The notes below the pieces were generated by a model. It was not told where the DNA came from. It did not search any database and saw only the letters and a list, made by a program, of their open reading frames with translations. From the NCBI GenBank assembly GCA_900291925.1, contig UWYS01000012.1:558001-622000 (forward strand): a stretch of 64,000 nt of DNA. The letters run 5' to 3'. Position 1 is the stretch's first letter. Every line of letters begins with the position of its first letter. A program made the position numbers and the translations under genes. Positions 57,551 to 64,000 of this stretch are shown piece by piece. Origin of the DNA: Thecaphora thlaspeos. Lineage: Eukaryota > Basidiomycota > Ustilaginomycetes > Urocystidales > Glomosporiaceae.

Positions 57551-58846
57551 CTACTCTTCGTCATCATCGTCATCCTCCTGAAGGAACTTGATGAGCGGCT
57601 CGCAGGCCTTGAGGAAGTGAGCCTTGCCCTGCGCCTTGGCGCCCTTCTGGGCCCAGTAGAGGATGGCGTCGTCCGAGATGACATCGCCATTGTAGAGCAC
57701 CTGGAGAATCTTGGGGAAGCACTTGATGACGCGCGTGTCAGCGTAGCAGAAGAGCTGGATGCTGTTGATCAGGGAGATCTGGGCGCGTGCGCTGTTGCAG
57801 AAGGGCTCAAGGATGGGGCAGTCCTTCTTGATCTCCTTGAGGACGGCACCCTCGAGCTGGTCCTGGCGGACAGTCATGTCGATGGCCTTCATGAGGCCCT
57901 CCCAGATGAAAGGGACGAAGTCCTCGGGCTGCATGCCGACCGACTTCATCTGCGACTGGAGGAAGTCGACGACCTCGGCGATGGTGGCGCCTTCGTCCTC
58001 GGACGAGACCATTTCGCCGAGGCGGGCGACGGTCTGGTCGCGAATGTCCTTCTGCTGGCGCTTCTGCCAGTACTCGGCCACCTGCGGGAGGTTGATCTTG
58101 GGGCTCTTAAAGTGCGAGGCGACAATGTTGGGCTGGGCGCGCTTCGTCTGCGGGAAGAAGAGAAGCCAGTTACGGACGCCCGCCTTGCGGAGCGAGCCGC
58201 CGAGGTGGTCCATCGTCTGATCGACGAGGTAGGTGCGGAAGACGAGATCGATGAAGCTGATGGCGAGGTCATCCTTGGCGAGATGGTCCTTCTGGAGCGT
58301 CGAGAGGACGCTGGCCGAGGCGAGCCCCTGCTGGATCATGAGGGCGGTGGCGACGGCGAGCTTGTTGCGCTGCTCCTCCTCGTAGCGGTTGACGTACTGG
58401 AGGATGCCGTTGAGCGTCGACTCCTCCAGGGGCCGCTGGAGGAATTTGTAGCGTCGGATCAGCTTCTCGAGCACATCAATGTAGGGCTTGACGTCTTCGA
58501 GCTTATCGCTCTTGGCGCCAAAGATGGAGAAGGGCGCGGGCGCGGCGCCGTCGTCTACAAACGAGCCGCCGGGTGCCAGAATGCCGCCGACGATAAGAAT
58601 CTCAAAGAGCGGGTCGCCATACTTGCGGTACTCGAGCGTGTTGCCGGCCTTGTCTAGGGCAGTAGCATAGCCGTCCCAGTCCTCGGCGGCGATGCCTTCG
58701 AGGTGCTTGTAGAGGGCGTCGCGGAAGACTTCGGGCTCGAACTTTGCCTGCGACTTGACGACGCCTTTGCGCTGCTTGATCTTTGCGCCCGTGAGCGAGG
58801 GCTTGGTGTTACCTGTCGGCGCGGTGCCTGTGGGCGTAGAGGACAT
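57551..58846 (-). CDS. BZW-like: eIF5-mimic protein (BZW1/BZW2), W2-domain translation regulator
   Basis: BZW/5MP proteins copy the C-terminal part of eIF5, bind eIF2 and eIF3, and raise start-codon stringency by competing with eIF5. The uninterrupted frame gives 431 residues from the ATG at 58846. A TTG four codons earlier is not used here. Recognisable family blocks: SLTGAKIKQRKGV (near 20), KFEPEVFRDALYKHLEG, TLEYRKYGDPLFEILIVGGI (near 80), GSFVDDGAAPAPFSIF, VLEKLIRRYKFLQRPLEEST (near 140), then the C-terminal W2 HEAT-type domain (DFVPFIWEGLMKAIDM, QDQLEGAVLKEIKKDCPILE). The acidic end is LQEDDDDDEE. Cytosolic. No intron in the coding part. Head to head with the sphingosine-phosphate lyase gene. 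Confidence 0.93.
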   Translation of the reverse strand: MSSTPTGTAPTGNTKPSLTGAKIKQRKGVVKSQAKFEPEVFRDALYKHLEGIAAEDWDGYATALDKAGNTLEYRKYGDPLFEILIVGGILAPGGSFVDDGAAPAPFSIFGAKSDKLEDVKPYIDVLEKLIRRYKFLQRPLEESTLNGILQYVNRYEEEQRNKLAVATALMIQQGLASASVLSTLQKDHLAKDDLAISFIDLVFRTYLVDQTMDHLGGSLRKAGVRNWLLFFPQTKRAQPNIVASHFKSPKINLPQVAEYWQKRQQKDIRDQTVARLGEMVSSEDEGATIAEVVDFLQSQMKSVGMQPEDFVPFIWEGLMKAIDMTVRQDQLEGAVLKEIKKDCPILEPFCNSARAQISLINSIQLFCYADTRVIKCFPKILQVLYNGDVISDDAILYWAQKGAKAQGKAHFLKACEPLIKFLQEDDDDDEE

Positions 58847-60034
58847 GAACGAGTGCAAAGTCGAGACGAGGAGTCTTCAACGGGGTGGGTGGTTTGGGTT
58901 TGTTGGTGGATAAAGGAGAGGACGAGTAGCGGATTTGTGGAAGGTCAAAAGCTGAACTGAGTGGTGGTCGGTGGGGTGGGGGGTGGTGGTGGCGAGCGAA
59001 CGACGACCAGGCTGAGCCGGTCACCTGTTACGAGAGCGGCGGCCACCCTCGAGGCTTCGAGGCCCTCTCTTGCTCCCTCTGACGCTTCGTTCTCTCTTGT
59101 GACACTCGCCCCCGCCTGCGCCTGCGTCTGGCCCTGCCTGCTCGCCCCTCTGGATTTTCTGCAGCTACCAGCCTACAGATAGAGAGTGAGGGTGACGATC
59201 ACTTGGCCGATGGCGCGGGCCCGATGCGCGCTGGACCAAGGCTCAGGTAAGTGATCGGGCCATCTGATAGATAGCCCGATCTCAATAGAATGGGGTACGG
59301 ATCGGGCGGATCGGGCAGAAGAATCATTGGGGCAGCGCGTGCGGCTGCCGATTATGCGCCCGGCTCCCGATTATTATAGAAAAGCGCCGATCTTGGTTTC
59401 GCGGTTCCCGATCGCTATAGCAACACGCTAAATTTATATTTGCGGCGCCCGATCTGTGCGGCAATGCGCCAATTTTGTATCTGTGGCTCCCGATCTATTA
59501 GACAACGCGCAGATTTCATATAAGAGGCTCCCGATTGTCGGCCCTGCGCACCGTTTCTATTTCCCGATTGTTAGAGAACGCGGTGCGGCTCCCGATTTTG
59601 TAATTGCTGCACCCGGTTCTTTGGGCCGACGCTTTGCGGTTCCCGATTCGATTGATGATGCGCGGAAGCCGGCCAACGGGATGCGGGCGGCGGCTTTTCT
59701 CGGGGTGCGGCGGGCGGCGTAACGCCCCGCGTGCCGGCAAGCGGGCCAGCTCTCTGGCGCGGCCATGTTCGAACTATGCTAAAGCTGCTTGCCTCGTTCG
59801 GACCAGACGCCCCCACCTGCCCTTCCTTACCAGCCCCTCGTCGTATCCACTGACCGTCCCCGTCAACGAACACCACCACTAATACCTCTGCTACTCACCA
59901 ACCGTCCGACCGACGACTGACTGAACGACTGTTCGGACTCGCGCGCCGCACCGGGTGTACCTGCTCTCGACACGGCAAACACCACCTCCACCGCCAACAC
60001 TACTGCCTACCTCGGCCATCAAGCCACGCATACA
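58847..60034. other. Divergent promoter region containing repeat array C
   Basis: About 1.2 kb between the BZW and DPL1 starts. The middle is the CGGCTCCCGATT array (59,265-59,665), flanked on the left by words with GATCGGGC. The 300 bases before DPL1 are C-rich promoter or leader. No gene seen. Confidence 0.5.
59265..59665 (-). repeat. Degenerate array of the AATCGGGAGCCGCAACTA motif (array C)
   Basis: Reading the minus strand gives the same core as arrays A and B. On the plus strand CGGCTCCCGATTATTATAG, CGGTTCCCGATCGCTATAG, TGGCTCCCGATCTATTAGA and CGGCTCCCGATTTTGTAA recur at 40-60 base intervals. Spacers here share GCGCCGATTT-like and CAACGCGC-like words, so this array has its own longer unit. 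It sits in a promoter region between two conserved genes. Confidence 0.8.
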
Positions 60035-61792
60035 ATGGCAGCCAAGGTTTCCACGCCGATAGCGGCGGCGGCAGCATCCGCCAAAGGTCGACGCATCACC
60101 AAGACATCGAGCGCTCTCCTGCCCTGGCTCCAGCTTCTCGTGACCTACGACAGCGCGCGGACCGCCGTCTTCCTCGTTGTCGTGCTCCGCTACGTCGATC
60201 GCCTGCTGCGCCACCTCAAGATCTACGGTCTCCGCAACAGCGTGAAGCAGGTCTACCGCGCCATCTCGGCACGCGCCTTTGCGCTCCTTCTCAAGACGCC
60301 CGCCGCTAAGCGTAAGGTCAACAAGGAGCTCGGCGACGCCATGAAGGAGGTCGAGTCTAAGCTCGTCCCGCGGCCCGCCCATATCGAGGCTCACCACCGG
60401 CTGCCAGTTCTAGGCAAAGAGACCGAATGGCTTCGCTCGGAGTTGATCAAGCTTCAGACGATGGAGGCTGGCGGCGTGGACGCCAACACCGTCGCCACTT
60501 CATGGCAGACGAGGGACGGCCAGGCGGTCTGGAAGGATGGCAAGGTATCGGGAGCCGTCTATCACGGTGGCGACGACCTGAGCGAGCTGGTCAGCGAGAC
60601 GATCAAGGCCTTCCTCCTCACCAACCCTCTCCACCCGGACGTCTTCCCCGGCGTCCGCAAGATGGAGGCCGAAGTGGTCCAGATGGCACTACGGATGTAC
60701 AATGCCCCCGAGACGGCCGCGGGCGCGACGTCGTCGGGCGGCACCGAGTCGATCCTCCTTGCCTGCCTGGCGATGCGCGAGTGGGCGCGCCACACAAAGG
60801 GCATCACCGAGCCGGAGCTCGTCGTTCCCGTCAGCGTTCACGCCGCCTTCGACAAGGCGGCGACCTACTTCAACATCAAGATTCATCACATCCCCGTCGA
60901 CCCCGTCACGCGCAAGGTCAGGATCTCGCGCGTGGCGCGTGCCATCAACCGCAATACGATCGGCCTCGTCGGCTCGGCGCCCAACTTCCCCGACGGCGTC
61001 ATCGACGACATCTCACCGCTCAGCGCGTTGGCCAAAAAGCACAATCTTCTCCTCCACGTAGACTGCTGCCTCGGCTCTTTCCTCGTCCCGTTCCTCGAAA
61101 GGGCAGGCTTCCCCTCGGAGCCGTTCGACTTCCGCGTCGAGGGCGTCACGTCGATCTCGTGCGATACGCACAAGTACGGCTTCGGCCCAAAGGGGCTCTC
61201 GACGATTCTCTACCGCTCCAGCGCCCTTCGCCGCTTCCAGTACTACGTCAAGACCGACTGGCCGGGAGGAGTCTACGCGACCCCTACCCTTTCCGGCTCG
61301 CGGCCCGGCTCCATCATCGCCGGTACCTGGACGGCTATGATGAAGCTGGGCGAGTCGGGCTACACGCAGAGCTGCCGCGACATTGTGGGAGCGGCCAAGA
61401 CGATCATCAGCCGCATCGAGAGCGAGGTACCGGACCTCTATGTCCTCGGCAAGCCGTTGGTCAGCGTGGTGGCGTTCGCCAGTCGCGGCAGCGTGTCGAT
61501 ATACGACGTCGGAGATGGCATGTCGGCCAAGGGGTGGCACATGAACGGGCTGGGAGGAGAGGTCCCCGCCATTCACATCGCGGTGACGCGGCTGACGGTT
61601 CCCGTGGTGGACGAGTTCATCGCCGACCTCAAGGAGACGACTCAGAAGGCCAAGGACAAGATGCGGGCAGGCGGCAAGAAGACGAAAGACGGGAGCATGG
61701 CGGCGCTGTACGGGCTGGGGACGGGCGTGAGCGCGGGCGTGGTGATCTCGGAGCTGGCGAGCCGGTTCATCGATACGCTGTACCTGGTCTAG
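60035..61792 (+). CDS. DPL1: Sphingosine-1-phosphate lyase (dihydrosphingosine-phosphate lyase)
   Basis: Dpl1 cleaves phosphorylated sphingoid bases to a fatty aldehyde and phosphoethanolamine at the ER membrane, with pyridoxal phosphate. A single exon gives 585 residues, the normal length. An N-terminal anchor region (LVTYDSARTAVFLVVVLRYV, near 45) is followed by KVSGAVYHGGDDLSELV, NPLHPDVFPGVRKMEAEVV, the substrate loop TSSGGTESILLACLAMREW (near 230), HVDCCLGSFLVPFLE and the PLP site SCDTHKYGFGPKGLS, whose lysine is near residue 379. The C-terminus includes VYATPTLSGSRPGS. All catalytic elements look intact. Another frame of this gene is also open for over 500 codons, a GC-rich shadow. Firm identification. 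Confidence 0.95.
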   Translation: MAAKVSTPIAAAAASAKGRRITKTSSALLPWLQLLVTYDSARTAVFLVVVLRYVDRLLRHLKIYGLRNSVKQVYRAISARAFALLLKTPAAKRKVNKELGDAMKEVESKLVPRPAHIEAHHRLPVLGKETEWLRSELIKLQTMEAGGVDANTVATSWQTRDGQAVWKDGKVSGAVYHGGDDLSELVSETIKAFLLTNPLHPDVFPGVRKMEAEVVQMALRMYNAPETAAGATSSGGTESILLACLAMREWARHTKGITEPELVVPVSVHAAFDKAATYFNIKIHHIPVDPVTRKVRISRVARAINRNTIGLVGSAPNFPDGVIDDISPLSALAKKHNLLLHVDCCLGSFLVPFLERAGFPSEPFDFRVEGVTSISCDTHKYGFGPKGLSTILYRSSALRRFQYYVKTDWPGGVYATPTLSGSRPGSIIAGTWTAMMKLGESGYTQSCRDIVGAAKTIISRIESEVPDLYVLGKPLVSVVAFASRGSVSIYDVGDGMSAKGWHMNGLGGEVPAIHIAVTRLTVPVVDEFIADLKETTQKAKDKMRAGGKKTKDGSMAALYGLGTGVSAGVVISELASRFIDTLYLV

Positions 61793-62412
61793 TTAGACGG
61801 AGGCGGCGGGTGTTAGTTTCATCGCTCGGGCCTCGGTTCTGGTTGCTGGCCTTCCGTATATGTGAATCGAACCCCTTCTGCCGACGCCTACTTACACATA
61901 TGCTATGTATACTGGCCCCGATCCGAGCTGCGTCGGCGATGCTGTATGTGAAGCCGCTCCGATCGAATGAGGCGATTGTCGCTACGGAGGAGGCCGATGG
62001 AAGAGCGGTCGATCCTTGGTCCTTCGCGCGGTGAGCTTGGCGGTGGGCGTTTTCCGATCGCGACGCAGTGAGAGTAATCGGGGGTAAGGCCAGGGCTGCG
62101 ACGAGGGAAAGGGAGGCGGCCAGCCCAGAGGCAACAAGGGCTCGCTCGCGGCACACCGACCGACCTGGCGCACACGCCATCGAAAGAGCCCGCCGCCGTC
62201 GCCACCACCTTCCGACCTGCCCCCGACACCCTCCTACCATTTCCGCTTCCGCTTCCTCTTCCTCTTCCTCTTCCCCTTCCTCTCCCGTCCCTCATCGAAT
62301 TCGCATTTGCTGCGCCTGCAGCCGCAACCACCCCTTGAACCTTTTCCTAGGCATACACTGCCAGCGCACGGCACCTTTCCCACCCTTGGACGGACGGACA
62401 GACGCAGACAGG
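61793..62412. other. Intergenic region upstream of the DUF3844 protein
   Basis: About 620 bases. A CTTCCT-type pyrimidine repeat at about 62,240-62,285 lies in the probable leader. A GGTTCGATTC-like word near 61,866 was checked for a tRNA and lacks one. Confidence 0.5.
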
Positions 62413-64000
62413 ATGAAGCTCAGCATCCTCTCGTGCACCTTGCTGGTCGCCTCGACCTCAGCAAAGACCACCCTCTACCTCTCTTCCTCCGGATCCAGCC
62501 CCTTGACCACCGCACCCGTCTCGATCGACGCTGTGGAGGCCAACGAGGTCCTCTCCGACCATCTCGACGTCGCCTATCACCGCGCCCGCTCGGGACGCAA
62601 GCAGATCTGGGACCATGTCCTGAAGCTCGATGACGCAGCGCCGAGGGAGTCGCTTCTCGACTTCGACCGAAAGGCATCGGTGGAACGCCTCTTTGACGGC
62701 ACCGCCAGCGACGGCAAGAACAGGCTGCTCGTGCTGATGCACGGCGCATCGGACGCCAGTAAGTGGCATGCTCCCGTACCGTCTCTCCATAGCCCCGACC
62801 CGTCGAATGAAGCTTGCTGACGGTCTGCTCCGCTCTCCCTTCGCCCTTTTCCAGACGTGGTGCCTTCGAGCATGTCCGCCACGCACGAGATGTCGTCGTC
62901 GCCCTCATCGCAGTCTTTCGATGCCTTGCTCGGGTCTTACCTGGGCGATCTCCAGAACGCCCTCCGCATCAATGACGCGGCCTTCAGCCATCTCAACTCC
63001 GGCTTCCTCCATGGCCTCTGGTCGATCGCGAGCGGCGTCGAGCATGCCTTCGAGGGGGCCGCCTCCTGGCTGATGGGCTCGTCATCCGATGCGGCCGACA
63101 AGGCGACGCAGCGGACGTCGAAGTGGTGGACCGACCTCAGCGAACTGGTCACGGAGAAGAAGAATTCCGCCCTCGACTCAGTCCAGATGGAGCTCAAGGC
63201 GGTCCACGCCCTGCTCGACCGCATCCGCGCCGACGGGCAGACGTACGATGACCTTGCGTTTCAGCCCCTCCGCTTCCAGAGCCTCGGCGACATCAGAGCC
63301 GCCTACGGCGCCGAGAGCATCGAGTACGCCAAGGTCAAGCAGGTCGTCAAGGCAGCGTTCGAGGATCTGGCCGAGGCGTTCCGCTCGCGATCCGAGAGTG
63401 AAGGGCGCGATGCCACCATCGCCTTCGTCCTAAACGACCAGGATGACGACGTCAGCAGCCGACTGTCGAAGCGATCCGCGTCGACCGCCTCGCTGCTCGA
63501 GCCTTTCCTGGGTGCCCGCGACATCGGGACGGCCTTGAAGCCGGCCAAGTTGAAGAAGCCCGCCGCCAACCTACTGGCCTCGTGCTTCCGGGACCAGAGC
63601 GAGCTGGAAAAGGCGAGCAACAAGTGCTCTGGCCACGGCAAGGCGAGGCAGACGAGCCAGGGCGGGCGTAAATGCTGGAGGTGCCAGTGCCAGACCACCA
63701 AGGAGAAGGGCCGTACCACGTACTGGGTGAGTTCAGACACAGCGAATGCCCGCAGCCCATGCATCGAGGAGGTCGCAAAGCTAGATGAACGCTGCTCTGA
63801 CTGACCCCTCTTGTTCGGCCATCCGTTCATGCATACTTTCTGCAGGCTGGCTTCGCCTGTGAGAAGAAGGACGTGTCGACCGAGTTTGTGCTGCTCGGTA
63901 CCACGGGCCTGGTGCTGGTGCTGATCTCGATGGGCAGCGTCTACTACCTCCTGGCCGCCGGCAATGCCGAGCTTCCCGGCACGCTCGCTGGTGTGACGAT
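62413..64000 (+). CDS. DUF3844-type ER/secretory membrane protein, cut by right edge
   Basis: Exons 62413-62758, 62855-63726 and 63846 to beyond 64000 (phases 1 and 0) give 457 residues so far. Residues 1-17 form a signal peptide (MKLSILSCTLLVASTSA). A luminal region of about 390 residues follows, with no catalytic motif recognised. The cysteine-rich block LASCFRDQSELEKASNKCSG, then CWRCQCQTTKEKGRTTYW, joins across the last intron to AGFACEKKDVSTEFVLLG, a pattern I recall as DUF3844. The membrane span LVLVLISMGSVYYLLAAG is at the window edge. Proteins of this family are fungal type I ER or vacuolar membrane proteins of poorly known function. Only the last residues are missing. Confidence 0.82.

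Noticed and set aside
61855..61885. GGTTCGATTC word resembling a tRNA B box
   Set aside because: No T-stem complement, D arm or acceptor stem can be drawn around it.
60427..62034. 535-codon open frame overlapping DPL1 in another frame on the same strand
   Set aside because: It is the +2 frame of a GC-rich conserved gene, with Arg/Gly/Pro-heavy content typical of shadow frames. DPL1 accounts for the locus.

Overview
This is eukaryotic, fungal DNA. Protein genes are GC-rich and broken by short introns with GT/AG ends, often with a gtgagt or gtaagt donor. There are no operons and no ribosome binding sites. Several proteins point to a basidiomycete, such as a long muskelin homologue, an eIF5-mimic protein and a Crz1-like zinc-finger protein. 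My best guess is the smut lineage (Ustilaginomycotina). That placement rests on general impression, not on a search.

Layout, left to right. 1-834: 5' part of an unidentified minus-strand gene that runs off the left edge. 0.8-6.3 kb: gene-poor DNA with a perfect 112-bp inverted repeat and two dispersed repeat families. 6.3-13.4 kb: muskelin, a tRNA-like sequence, a Tho1/SARNP-like SAP protein and a four-pass membrane protein. 13.4-20.6 kb: a second gene desert dominated by a degenerate array of about 35 copies of a short motif. 20.6-26.6 kb: a secreted protein, RAD23 and a probable mitochondrial membrane protein. 26.6-28.0 kb: wreck of a secreted GH2 beta-mannosidase. 28.5-36.6 kb: a seven-exon FAD monooxygenase converging on a 1,922-residue low-complexity nuclear-type protein. 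37.3-41 kb: NCL1/TRM4 RNA m5C methyltransferase and a 100-residue membrane protein. 41.4-42.8 kb: a kelch-protein pseudogene. 43.5-50.2 kb: a Rab GTPase, an EFM/METTL21-type protein methyltransferase and a Crz1-like factor. 53.6-64 kb: NAP1, signal peptidase subunit SPC3, the eIF5-mimic BZW protein, sphingosine-1-phosphate lyase and a DUF3844 membrane protein cut by the right edge.

The genes are mostly unrelated housekeeping functions: ubiquitin and repair, translation and RNA modification, secretion, chromatin and sphingolipid breakdown. I see no biosynthetic cluster, no recognisable transposase or reverse transcriptase, and no prokaryote-style system. Multi-exon structures were assembled by hand from reading frame, splice consensus and remembered family motifs. 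Junctions are therefore predictions, though every exon chain given keeps frame.

The unexplained material is repetitive. One short motif family (AATCGGGAGCCGCAACTA) forms arrays at three places. A second family, centred on the palindrome CTCGCGCGAG, lies beside two of them. Together they bracket the 6-13 kb gene block in opposite orientations. The other notable signal is gene decay: two clearly recognisable genes carry several disabling lesions each.
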